38,505 nucleotides of DNA from an uncultured Verrucomicrobiota bacterium (GCA_903844265.1 CAIMTB010000539.1:1-38505); one strand, 5' to 3'. Shown: positions 1-7,727, numbered from the stretch's first letter. The notes: generated by a model from the sequence alone, not told the origin. Numbers and translations are program-made.

Positions 1-5
1 CCCAA

Positions 6-61
6 GGCTACCCGAAAGTGAGCCTCACAAGGCCGGCGCGCAGCGGAGTGCGCGCCCTACC
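6..61. repeat. REP-like dispersed palindromic repeat, copy 1
   Basis: A 56-base segment that recurs at 13115-13170 with about 6 mismatches. Its core is a perfect 8-bp stem (GGCGCGCA / TGCGCGCC) around a GCGGAG loop. Both copies lie in intergenic DNA. Size, palindromic core and location fit a REP-type element. No transposase is visible nearby, so the mobilising enzyme, if any, lies elsewhere. Confidence 0.7.
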
Positions 62-145
62 AACTGCACCGGTTCAGGGCGCCAATGCGTGTCCACACTT
101 TGGAAAAGGCGGCTACCCCTGGCCATGGGATTCCCCCGGCGAATT

Positions 146-172
146 CTTCGTGCCCTTCGTGCCCTTCGTGGT
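146..172. repeat. 9-nt tandem repeat, three units
   Basis: Three consecutive 9-base units, CTTCGTGCC, CTTCGTGCC and CTTCGTGGT. On the minus strand this reads as CACGAAGGG repeats. It sits in the gap before the RNA methyltransferase, next to the REP-like copy. Short CACGAAGG-type tandems are, to my recollection, common intergenic elements in Verrucomicrobiota and Planctomycetota genomes; that is memory, not a search. Confidence 0.6.
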
Positions 173-229
173 GATCCTTCCCGGCCTACCGCGGACTGAA
201 CCACCTCCCCCCCGCCCGCCCCCCCTCGC

Positions 230-1390
230 ATGGACGCCCCCAACGACACCCAGCGCATCCCACCCCATTCCGCCGGCGACCACCTCACGCTGACGATCAA
301 CAACATCGCGTACGGCGGTGATGGGGTCGGGCGCGTCAACGACTTCGTCATCTTCGTCCCGTTCACCGCCCCTGGCGAAGAAGTCGAAGTCGAACTCACC
401 GAGGTGAAGAAAAACTACGCGCGCGGCCGGTTGATGCGCGTCCTCCAACCCTCGCCCGAGCGGGTCCAGCCCGAGTGCAAACACTTCGGCGAGTGCGGCG
501 GCTGCCAGTACCAGCACCTCACCTACGACGCCCAACTCCGCCTCAAGCACCGGCAGATCTCCGACATCCTCCAACGCCTCGGCGGCTTCTCCGACGTTCC
601 CGTCGATCCCGTCGTGGGCAGCCCCGCGCCGTACGGCTATCGCAACCGCATCATGGTCCGAAGCCAGTGGGACAAACGCATCCCAGGCCTCGTCATCGGC
701 TTCATCCGCGCCGACAACCGATGGGTCGTGGATGTCGACCACTGTCCCATCGCCGAACCCGCCCTCAATGAACAGTTGCTCGAGGTGCGCCGGCAACCCC
801 CGCCCAAGGGCGGCATCAAGATGTCGCTGCGCCTCGCTCCCGAGGGTTGGGATGTCCCCCGCGATTCGTTCTTCCAAAATAATTTCCACATCCTCCCCAG
901 CCTCATCGAAACGGTCCGTGCCCGCCTCACCGACGCCGGCGCCCGCTTCCTCATCGACGCCTACTGCGGCGTCGGCTTCTTCGCCATCGAATGCGCCAGC
1001 GCGGTCGAACGCTTCACCGGCGTCGAGATCGACAAGCTCGCGATCCGCTCCGCAAACCGGAACATGGAACTCCGCGGCGCGAGCAACGGCGATTTCATCG
1101 TCGGCCCGGCCGAGGAATGGATGCCCGCGCTGCTCCAGCGTTTTCCCGCGGACCGCACCACCGTGATCACCGATCCGCCGCGCGTCGGCTGTGCGCCGTC
1201 CTTCATCCAGGCCCTGCTCGCGACGCGACCCGCCCAGATCATCTACGTCTCCTGCCACCCGGCCACCCTCACGCGCGATCTCAAGGCCCTCTGCGCCGAT
1301 GGCGCCTACCGCCTCGTCCGGATCACACCCCTCGACCTGTTCCCCCAAACCCAACACGTCGAGTGCGTCGCCGACCTGCGGCGGACCTGA
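230..1390 (+). CDS. TRAM-domain 23S rRNA/tRNA uracil-C5 methyltransferase (RlmD/TrmA family)
   Basis: A SAM-dependent enzyme predicted to convert a uridine of 23S rRNA or tRNA to 5-methyluridine in the cytoplasm. An N-terminal TRAM domain (about residues 15-75) is followed by iron-sulfur ligands C83, C89 and C92 (C-x5-C-x2-C) with C172 as a likely fourth. The SAM motif with DAYCGVGFF begins near residue 240. The TDPPR-x-GC motif follows, then the nucleophile C342 in VSCHP. At 386 residues it is shorter than typical RlmD (430-460). The ATG start leaves room for the whole TRAM domain. It precedes a sirtuin gene by 5 bases, probably in one transcript. Which uridine is modified (RlmD, RlmC or TrmA type) cannot be told from the sequence. 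Confidence 0.93.
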   Translation: MDAPNDTQRIPPHSAGDHLTLTINNIAYGGDGVGRVNDFVIFVPFTAPGEEVEVELTEVKKNYARGRLMRVLQPSPERVQPECKHFGECGGCQYQHLTYDAQLRLKHRQISDILQRLGGFSDVPVDPVVGSPAPYGYRNRIMVRSQWDKRIPGLVIGFIRADNRWVVDVDHCPIAEPALNEQLLEVRRQPPPKGGIKMSLRLAPEGWDVPRDSFFQNNFHILPSLIETVRARLTDAGARFLIDAYCGVGFFAIECASAVERFTGVEIDKLAIRSANRNMELRGASNGDFIVGPAEEWMPALLQRFPADRTTVITDPPRVGCAPSFIQALLATRPAQIIYVSCHPATLTRDLKALCADGAYRLVRITPLDLFPQTQHVECVADLRRT

Positions 1391-1395
1391 AATCC

Positions 1396-2142
1396 ATGCC
1401 TGATCCAGTCGCCATTCCCCCCGAACTCGTGGAGCGCCTTCGTTCGGCGAAGTCCGTCGCCGTGCTCACCGGTGCCGGCATCTCCGCCGAAAGCGGCGTA
1501 CCCACTTTCCGCGACGCACTCACCGGTCACTGGGCCCGCTTCAATCCCGAGGAACTCGCCACGCCCGAGGCGTTCCGAAAAAACCCGCGCCAGGTGTGGT
1601 CCTGGTACGCCGATCGCCGCGCCAGCCTGGAAGGCGTCGAGCCGAACCCCGGTCATTTCGCGCTCGCCGAAATCGAATCGCGCATCCCCCGATTCACGCT
1701 GGCGACGCAAAACGTCGACGGACTCCACCAACGCGCCGGGAATCGGAACGTCCTCGAACTGCACGGAAACATCACACGGACGAAATGTTCGACCGAAGGC
1801 CGCATCGTCCCGGCCTGGCCCGTCAGCGATGAAATCCCGCCCCGCTGCCCGCACTGTCGCGCGTTCCTGCGTCCGGACATCGTGTGGTTTGGCGAGGAAC
1901 TGCCCTGGGACAAGCTCGCCGCCGCCCGCGATGCCGCGCTCGGGTGCGACCTGTTCCTCGCGGTGGGCACTTCCGCCGTGGTGCTCCCGGCCGCCGGGTT
2001 GGTCGACGAGGCGCTCAGCGCGAAGGCGTGCGTGGTCGAGATCAACCCCAACCCGACGCCCTACACCGGGCGCGTGTCCTTCGCGTTCGCCCAACCCTCG
2101 GGCGTGTTCCTCCCCGCACTCGTCCGGGCGGCGTTCCCCTGA
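1396..2142 (+). CDS. Sir2-family NAD-dependent protein deacylase
   Basis: A 248-residue sirtuin predicted to remove acyl groups from lysines using NAD+, releasing nicotinamide and O-acyl-ADP-ribose. It shows the GAGISAESGVPTFRD NAD-binding motif (residues 26-40), TQNVDGLH (104-111) and the catalytic H123. Y71 and R74 in WYADRR match the Y-x-x-R signature of CobB/SIRT5-type sirtuins that accept succinyl or malonyl lysine. The zinc site is odd: C131, C151 and C154 are present, but the second cysteine of the first pair is missing (KCSTEG). The ATG at 1396 sits just after the upstream stop; the frame is open further upstream, but that part is a shadow of the methyltransferase gene. Confidence 0.93.
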   Translation: MPDPVAIPPELVERLRSAKSVAVLTGAGISAESGVPTFRDALTGHWARFNPEELATPEAFRKNPRQVWSWYADRRASLEGVEPNPGHFALAEIESRIPRFTLATQNVDGLHQRAGNRNVLELHGNITRTKCSTEGRIVPAWPVSDEIPPRCPHCRAFLRPDIVWFGEELPWDKLAAARDAALGCDLFLAVGTSAVVLPAAGLVDEALSAKACVVEINPNPTPYTGRVSFAFAQPSGVFLPALVRAAFP

Positions 2143-2185
2143 AGGACCCCCTCGAACGGACAGGGGCGAAACGACCGCATCCGCG

Positions 2186-2212
2186 GCGCAGACACCCCGG
2201 TGCGATTTGCGC
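2186..2212. terminator. Candidate bidirectional terminator hairpin
   Basis: In the 75-base gap between the convergent sirtuin and rsmH genes, GCGCA pairs with TGCGC around an inner CACC/GGTG stem. The stem is interrupted and there is no T-tract, so this is a weak call based mainly on location. Confidence 0.25.
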
Positions 2213-2217
2213 TCAAC

Positions 2218-3273
2218 CTATCGACGCGCCCATCGCAGCTTCGCCGGCGTGGACCGCGGATTCGCGCGCCGCTCCTCCGGTCCCGGCCGGATCACCTCGA
2301 CGGCGATCGCGGAGTAGACCCCTTCGCGCAATCCCGATTCAAACGCCCGCTTCACACGTCGATCTTCGCCCGAGTGGAACGTCAGCACCGCCACGCGACC
2401 GCCTGCATTCAGGCACGCGGGCAGATGTCGCAACCACGTTTCCAGCGCTGAAAACTCATCGTTCACCGCGATCCGCAGAGCCTGGAAGACCCGACGCACC
2501 GACACTTCCACCTCCTCAGGCCGGGCACGCGGCAGCGCGGCCCTGACCGCCGTCGCCAGTTCCCGGGTCGTCGAGAATTTCTTCCCCGCCAACAGGGGCG
2601 CGAGGACAGCCGCGTGCGGTTCGTCCGAATTCCAGACCAGAAGCGAGGACAAGGCATCGACGCGGACCCGCTCGAGGAATGCCGACACCGGCTGTCCACG
2701 CTCCGGGTTCATCCGCATGTCCAGCGGCCCGTCGAACTTCACCGAAAACCCGCGAGTGGGATCATCGATCTGCATCGACGACACGCCGAGATCCGACAGC
2801 ACCACGTCCGCACCGCTCACACCCACCCTCGCCAGCACCTGCGGCAGACCCGCGAAATTGCAACGTTCCACCGAGAACACGTCCGCGCCAAATCCGAGCG
2901 CCCGCAACCGCTCCTCCGTCTTCGGCAACTGGATCGGATCCGTGTCGATCCCCACCAGACGCCCACCCGGCAGCAGTCGGGGCAGCAGGGACTCCGCATG
3001 ACCGCCGTAACCCAGGGTGCAATCCAGCGCCACCTCGCCCGGTCGCGGTTCGAGCACCCCGAGAATCTCAGCCACCAGGATGGGCCGATGCGTTCCTGCC
3101 GGCGTCTTGCCCGAGGCGATGACCTTCGCCACGGTCTCGCCAAAAAGGACCGGGTCGCGCTCCTTGTATTTCTCGTCGAACCCGCGCGGGTACTTCCCGG
3201 CATAGCGCGGTCGCCGGCGATGAACTGTTGGCGCCTCCGCCGATGAAGGTTCGGGGTTGGTGTTTTCGGTCAT
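2218..3273 (-). CDS. rsmH: 16S rRNA (cytosine(1402)-N(4))-methyltransferase RsmH
   Basis: Methylates N4 of C1402 in the P-site region of 16S rRNA. Family hallmarks are HRPILVAEIL (from H62), the SAM motif DCTLGYGGHA (residues 84-93), DLGVSSMQID, RGFSVKFDGPLDMRM and the C-terminal TFHSGEDRRVKR. At 351 residues it is longer than the usual 310 or so because of an N-terminal extension of about 57 residues, rich in Arg, Lys and Tyr, before the usual first motif. The ATG start has a purine-rich AAGGAG just upstream, in the 10-base gap after rimO, which supports it. The gene normally lies at the head of the dcw cell-division cluster; here it is instead downstream of rimO, with no mraZ, ftsL or ftsI in the window. 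Confidence 0.95.
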   Translation of the reverse strand: MTENTNPEPSSAEAPTVHRRRPRYAGKYPRGFDEKYKERDPVLFGETVAKVIASGKTPAGTHRPILVAEILGVLEPRPGEVALDCTLGYGGHAESLLPRLLPGGRLVGIDTDPIQLPKTEERLRALGFGADVFSVERCNFAGLPQVLARVGVSGADVVLSDLGVSSMQIDDPTRGFSVKFDGPLDMRMNPERGQPVSAFLERVRVDALSSLLVWNSDEPHAAVLAPLLAGKKFSTTRELATAVRAALPRARPEEVEVSVRRVFQALRIAVNDEFSALETWLRHLPACLNAGGRVAVLTFHSGEDRRVKRAFESGLREGVYSAIAVEVIRPGPEERRANPRSTPAKLRWARR

Positions 3274-3283
3274 GGCTCCTTCG

Positions 3284-4990
3284 TCAAACTGGCTCGGCGA
3301 TCAGGTCGTAATCCGTGTGCCCCACGATCTTCACCTGCGCGAATTGTCCTGCCGGCAGATCTCCCCTGACGTACACGCGCCCATCGATGTCCGGGGCGTC
3401 CGCCGCGCCGCGGGCGACCTGGAACCGGCGGCCTGTCGTGCCCTTCACGGGACCCGCCTCGTCACGCAGAAGGCCGTGTTCCCACGAGGAAACGTTCGCC
3501 TGGCGGAGCTGTTGTTCCTTCGCCGATCCCTCGACCAACACGCGCAGGGTGCGACCCACGAAAGACGCCGAAATTTCCCGCGCAACCGCGTGCTGCGTGG
3601 CCATCGCCAGGTCCCGCCGCTTCTGCCGCGTCTTCAACGACACCTGCTTCTCCATCCGCCCAGCCACGGTCCCGTCCTCCTTCGAGTACGCAAACACCCC
3701 GAGCCGCTCGAAGCGCACCTCGCGCATGAAATCCAGCAGCGCCTCGAAATGCGCCGGCGTCTCCCCAGGGAATCCCACGATGAACGTCGTCCGCAGCGCG
3801 ATCCCGGGAATCCCAGCCCGGATCCGCACGATGAGATCGCGGATGTACCCCCCCGTCGTCTCGCGGCGCATCCGTGCCAGCATGTCGTCGTGGATGTGCT
3901 GGAGCGGCATGTCGACGTACCGCACCACCTTGCGGCACTCCGCAATGGTCGCGATCAACTCGTCCGTCCAGTGCGCCGGGTGCGTGTACAGGAGGCGCAC
4001 CCAGAAATCGCCGGGCAGGGCATTCAGCTCGCGCAAGAGGCTCGAGAGCGTCGTCGCCCCCGCCGGCAGCGCGCGCGACGCCGCCGAGAACTTCTCCGGC
4101 GAGGCAATGGCACGGCTCTGGCCCGTCCTCAGGTCCAGACCGTAGTAGGTCGAGTCCTGCGAAATCAGGTTCAATTCCTTCACGCCATCCGCAATGAGCC
4201 GGCGCGCTTCCTCGACCACGTCCGATTGGATGCGGCTCCGGTGACTGCCGCGCATCCGGGGGATGATGCAGAAGCTGCAGGGATGATTGCAGCCCTCGGC
4301 AATCTTCACGTAGGCAAGATGACCGGGCGTGAGCCGGAATCGCGGGGTGTCCCAACGCGGCACATAGTTCGGCCTCACGGTCACCTGCACCGCGGACTCC
4401 ACCGCCTTCGCAGGCGTCACGACCTTCCGCGTCTTCCCAAATTCCGCGGTCCCACGCAGCGACGCCGACGGCGGGTCATCGCCCTCGGTCGGATTCGCCC
4501 CCTCAAGTTGTCCCAAGGCCGCCTTCAGCTCGCCCGGCCGACGCGCCCGCTTCGCGTCAACTGGCTCTGACTGGGCTGGCCCCCGCCCGGCCCGACGCGC
4601 CACGGCGTCCTCGACGATCTTCGCCACGCCCTCGACCTGGTCGATCCCCATGAACGCGTCGACCTCGGGCATCAGCTTGGTCAGGTCCTCACGGAACCTC
4701 TGGGGCAGGCAGCCCGAGACGATCACCGCCTGGTCGGGTCGCGCCTGGTCCCTCCATTTCGAGGATTCGAGGATGGTGTCGACGCTCTCCTCCTGGGCGG
4801 CGTCGATGAAGGAGCAGGTGTTGACGATCAGCGCATCGGCCAGGGCCGGGTCGTTGACGATCTCGACGCCGCTCTGCATCAGGGAGCCGAGCATGATTTC
4901 TGCGTCGACCAGGTTCTTGGCGCAACCCAGTGAGATCAATCCCACCCGTCGCCGCGGGGCCGCGCCCGTTGTCGTCTTCTTCGCCTTCAC
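3284..4990 (-). CDS. rimO: Ribosomal protein S12 methylthiotransferase RimO
   Basis: A radical-SAM enzyme that adds a methylthio group to the conserved aspartate of ribosomal protein S12. The N-terminal UPF0004 domain has cluster ligands C23 (LGCAKN), C59 (NTCSF) and C94 (SGCLPQR). The radical-SAM motif is C234-x3-C238-x2-C241 (EGCNHPCSFC). A TRAM-like domain closes the protein and ends in the family-typical YDLIAEPV. The 568 residues exceed the usual 440 or so. Extra residues lie between the UPF0004 and radical-SAM domains (about residues 130-215, charged and low in complexity) and after TYYGLDL (about 30 residues). The start is GTG; the gene is followed 10 bases later by rsmH. LGCAKN and the S12-type C-terminus argue for RimO rather than MiaB. 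Confidence 0.94.
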   Translation of the reverse strand: MKAKKTTTGAAPRRRVGLISLGCAKNLVDAEIMLGSLMQSGVEIVNDPALADALIVNTCSFIDAAQEESVDTILESSKWRDQARPDQAVIVSGCLPQRFREDLTKLMPEVDAFMGIDQVEGVAKIVEDAVARRAGRGPAQSEPVDAKRARRPGELKAALGQLEGANPTEGDDPPSASLRGTAEFGKTRKVVTPAKAVESAVQVTVRPNYVPRWDTPRFRLTPGHLAYVKIAEGCNHPCSFCIIPRMRGSHRSRIQSDVVEEARRLIADGVKELNLISQDSTYYGLDLRTGQSRAIASPEKFSAASRALPAGATTLSSLLRELNALPGDFWVRLLYTHPAHWTDELIATIAECRKVVRYVDMPLQHIHDDMLARMRRETTGGYIRDLIVRIRAGIPGIALRTTFIVGFPGETPAHFEALLDFMREVRFERLGVFAYSKEDGTVAGRMEKQVSLKTRQKRRDLAMATQHAVAREISASFVGRTLRVLVEGSAKEQQLRQANVSSWEHGLLRDEAGPVKGTTGRRFQVARGAADAPDIDGRVYVRGDLPAGQFAQVKIVGHTDYDLIAEPV

Positions 4991-5030
4991 AGGCGGCGAA
5001 GTCTAGCGAGGTTCGAGCAAAACCCCAAAC

Positions 5031-5064
5031 CCTTCGTGAACCGCATCCTTGCCTGCCACGAAGG
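5031..5064. promoter_or_regulatory. Inverted repeat in divergent rimO/aminopeptidase promoter region
   Basis: CCTTCGTG (5031-5038) is exactly complementary to CACGAAGG (5057-5064) across an 18-base spacer. It lies in the roughly 94-base gap between two divergent genes and could be an operator or an RNA hairpin. No known motif is recognised. Confidence 0.35.
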
Positions 5065-5084
5065 CCGTTCCTAGTTTCGCCGGC

Positions 5085-6218
5085 GTGCCCGAAGAGAACC
5101 TCCTGATCGTCGGCGACAGCGAGCGCAATGCCGACATGCTGTATGCCGTGCGGTCCTTCGTGCCGGATCCGTTCATCTGGTTCACCTGCGGCGGACGTCC
5201 CCACATCGTGTTGAACGATCCCGAATTCACGAGAGTCCGGGCGGAAGCGCGGCATTGCCGGGCTCTGTCCTACTCCCAATTTGAACGTCGCCTCGCCCGG
5301 GAAGAGGGCAATGAGTCTCCAAGCCTGGGCGACGTCCTCCAAAGCATCCTCAAAGGCCACCGCGTGAAGCGGGTCACGGTCGCCGAAGGTTTCCCGCTCG
5401 GACTCGCCAAGGCGCTTCGACGAGGCGGCATCAAGGTGAAACTGCGCGAAGGCCCCTTCTTCCCCGCCCGGGCGCTCAAGTCGGCGGATGAGGTGAAGAA
5501 GATCAGCGCCGCGCTCGTGATGGCGGAGGTTGGCCTTGCGGAGGCCATCCAGGCCCTCAAACGCTCGAAATCGACCAAGGGCAAAAAGTTGCACCTGAAC
5601 CACGCCCCGCTTACCTCGGAAAAGCTCCGCGGCATCATCGACACCGCAATCCTCCAGGCCGGGGGTCATGCGCTCCATACCATCGTCGCGGGCGGCCGCC
5701 AGGGCAGTGACCCGCACGCCCGCGGACACGGCCCCCTCCTCGCCGAGCAGCCCATTGTCATCGACATCTTCCCGCGGTCCCAGCGGACCGGGTACTTCGG
5801 CGACATCACCCGCACGGTGGTGCGCGGTCGCGCGAGCGAGTACCTGCGCTCCATGTACGCCGCCGTGGCGCAGGCCCAGGCAACCGCACTGCAATTGCTC
5901 GGACACGGCCGTGCCGCGGTCGATGTCCATCTCGCGACCGACGCGGTGTTCCGTGGACGCGGGTTCAAGACCAGCCGGCGCCGGGGACATCTCGCCGGGT
6001 TCATCCACGGCACCGGCCACGGAATCGGCCTCGAAATCCACGAAGGGCCACGCCTCAACGCCCGTTCGACGGATCAACTCAGCGCCGGACATGTGGTCAC
6101 CATTGAACCCGGCCTCTATTATCCCGAGATTGGCGGCGTCCGACTGGAGGATGTCGCACTCGTCACGCGCGGAACCCCGCGCAACCTGACCGAGTTCGAA
6201 AAACAATTCGAAATCTAA
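5085..6218 (+). CDS. M24-family Xaa-Pro aminopeptidase/dipeptidase
   Basis: A cytoplasmic dimetal aminopeptidase that removes residues next to proline. The C-terminal pita-bread domain holds all five metal ligands: D227, D240 (GYFGDITRT), H312 (GTGHGIG), E341 (TIEPGLYY) and E355 (RLEDV). The N-terminal half is a creatinase-like domain (starting LLIVGDSERNADMLY). No signal peptide is seen. The start is uncertain: I chose GTG at 5085, which puts the conserved N-terminus immediately after it; an in-frame TTG at 5049 would add 12 residues and would fall inside the inverted repeat. It leads a rightward group with the sigma factor 19 bases downstream, although a functional link to that factor is not evident. 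Confidence 0.9.
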   Translation: MPEENLLIVGDSERNADMLYAVRSFVPDPFIWFTCGGRPHIVLNDPEFTRVRAEARHCRALSYSQFERRLAREEGNESPSLGDVLQSILKGHRVKRVTVAEGFPLGLAKALRRGGIKVKLREGPFFPARALKSADEVKKISAALVMAEVGLAEAIQALKRSKSTKGKKLHLNHAPLTSEKLRGIIDTAILQAGGHALHTIVAGGRQGSDPHARGHGPLLAEQPIVIDIFPRSQRTGYFGDITRTVVRGRASEYLRSMYAAVAQAQATALQLLGHGRAAVDVHLATDAVFRGRGFKTSRRRGHLAGFIHGTGHGIGLEIHEGPRLNARSTDQLSAGHVVTIEPGLYYPEIGGVRLEDVALVTRGTPRNLTEFEKQFEI

Positions 6219-6237
6219 GAGCCCGCGACGACCCGCA

Positions 6238-6879
6238 GTGTCCGACGATCAACACCCACCCGCGACCGGGACCGGAGGACTCGAGACCTCCCCGCCGACC
6301 GCTGATCCGCGCCCCGACGCCGAGTTCGTCAGGGCCGTGATCTCCGGCCAGACCGAGGCTTTCGAGGAACTGATCCGCCGACATCAACCCCGCGTCTTCG
6401 CCACCGCACGCCGCTACGCACGCCGCGACAGCGAGGTCGAGGACATCGTCCAGGAAGTCTTCCTGAAGGCGTTCGAACGCCTGCCCGGCTTCCGCTTCGA
6501 AGCCCCGTTCGAACACTGGCTCATGCGCGTCGCCGTCCGGACCTGCTACGATTTCCTCCGCGCCCACCAACGGACCCGTGAATCATCCTTCAGCGACCTC
6601 AGCCACGAGGAATCCGACTGGCTCGAGCACTTCCGGATCGACCCCGACGAAGCCGACGAGAGGGCAGACGCCGCCCGCAGCCTGGTGAAAAAGCTCATGG
6701 ATTCGCTCGCGCCCGAATTTCGACTGGTGATCCAGCTCCTGGAGATCGAGGAACGTTCCATCAAGGAGATCCACGACCTGACCGGTTGGTCGATCCCCCT
6801 CATCAAGGTCCGCGCCTTCCGCGCCCGCGCCGCGATGCGCAAGGCCCTCGGCCGCCTCAAGCAGGGAAAGTATTTGTAA
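6238..6879 (+). CDS. ECF-type RNA polymerase sigma factor
   Basis: A 213-residue sigma-70 family factor with region 2 (about residues 27-98: EAFEELIRRHQPRVFATA, then DIVQEVFLKAFERL) and a helix-turn-helix region 4 (about 150-205, with SIKEIHDLTGWSIPLIKVR). A short Pro/Thr-rich tail of about 25 residues precedes region 2. The start is GTG, 19 bases after the aminopeptidase stop. The two following small genes encode a single-span membrane protein and an anchored periplasmic protein, which fits a factor held by a membrane anti-sigma. The target promoters are not known. Confidence 0.92.
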   Translation: MSDDQHPPATGTGGLETSPPTADPRPDAEFVRAVISGQTEAFEELIRRHQPRVFATARRYARRDSEVEDIVQEVFLKAFERLPGFRFEAPFEHWLMRVAVRTCYDFLRAHQRTRESSFSDLSHEESDWLEHFRIDPDEADERADAARSLVKKLMDSLAPEFRLVIQLLEIEERSIKEIHDLTGWSIPLIKVRAFRARAAMRKALGRLKQGKYL

Positions 6880-6921
6880 CCGTCCCGCCAAACCGCATCG
6901 TCTGTCGAAGCCAGTGGAGCG

Positions 6922-7221
6922 ATGAAACCCGAACCTCTCCGACAAAAACTGATCGCCGCGGCCCGCATGGCCGAGCCGCCTTCGGATCGCGTCCCCTTCG
7001 CCTTCGAGAAGCGTGTGATGGCAAGGCTCGCCGCCCGAGAATTCAATGATTTCTGGGCGTCCCTCGGTGCCCTCCTGTGGCGCGCGGTGATCCCCTGCTT
7101 CGCCCTCACCATCATCGTCGGCGCCAGTTCCATCGCGTTCAGTTCACGTCCCGAAGACCTCGGCGCCCAGCTCGACGCCGTGCTCCTCGCCGATCTGGAC
7201 ACCAGCACGGAATCCCCTTGA
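6922..7221 (+). CDS. Small single-span membrane protein, possible anti-sigma factor
   Basis: 99 residues with a hydrophilic N-terminal half (about 1-47, rich in Arg, Lys and Ala) and one hydrophobic segment at about residues 50-72, then a short acidic tail. No zinc-binding HxxxCxxC anti-sigma motif is present. Lying directly after an ECF sigma gene and overlapping the start of a CnrX/CpxP-like gene by four bases, it has the size and shape of a CnrY-type anti-sigma. That function is inferred from context alone. A GGAGCG motif precedes the ATG. Confidence 0.7.
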   Translation: MKPEPLRQKLIAAARMAEPPSDRVPFAFEKRVMARLAAREFNDFWASLGALLWRAVIPCFALTIIVGASSIAFSSRPEDLGAQLDAVLLADLDTSTESP

Positions 7222-7727
7222 ACCGCTGGAAAGCCATCCTCGCCGCAACGCTCATCTTCGCCACCGGCGTGGCCTCCGGCTTCTTCGTCGCCCGCGCATC
7301 CCACTCCGCCGCCATCCGCCCCCGCGAGGGCGGAGGCCCTCCCTCCTCCAACGAAGGCCGCCCCGATTTCATCGGCCGCCTCAAACGCGACCTCGCACTC
7401 ACCGACGAACAGGCCAAACACGTCGACGCCATCCTCCAGGACGGCCGCGTACGAAACCGCCTGATCTGGGAAACCGTCCAGCCCCAGATGCGCGAGGAAA
7501 ACAAGAGGGTCCGCGAACTCATCGAGACCGAACTCAGCCCGGAGCAACGCACGAAATACGGGGAGATCATGAAACAACACTCCCGTGATCGCGAACGACG
7601 CGGCCCCGGCCCCGAGGGAGGCTGGCGCCGGAACAACCGGGGCCCAGGAGACACCAACGCTCCCGAGTCCGTCCCCGCACCCACCGCACCCACCGCAGCG
7701 CCCACGCCTGCAAAAACAGGCGGATGA
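7218..7727 (+). CDS. Membrane-anchored periplasmic CpxP/Spy/CnrX-like protein
   Basis: 169 residues from a TTG start that overlaps the preceding stop (TTGA), suggesting translational coupling. An N-terminal signal anchor spans about residues 5-24. A helical domain follows (about 48-125) with LALTDEQAKHVDAIL and ELSPEQRTKYGEIM, the paired L-T/S-x-E-Q helices typical of the Spy/CpxP and heavy-metal-resistor families. The tail (125-169) is rich in Gly, Arg, Pro and Thr. Few histidines are present, so metal binding is uncertain. It could sense envelope stress or metals and signal through the upstream membrane protein to the sigma factor; that is inferred from gene order. Confidence 0.75.
   Translation: MNRWKAILAATLIFATGVASGFFVARASHSAAIRPREGGGPPSSNEGRPDFIGRLKRDLALTDEQAKHVDAILQDGRVRNRLIWETVQPQMREENKRVRELIETELSPEQRTKYGEIMKQHSRDRERRGPGPEGGWRRNNRGPGDTNAPESVPAPTAPTAAPTPAKTGG

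Noticed and set aside
113-1357. 414-residue minus-strand open frame overlapping the RNA methyltransferase
   Set aside because: Composition is Gly/Ala/Asp/Glu-rich antisense of a high-GC gene, with no family motif; the plus strand encodes a complete TRAM methyltransferase.
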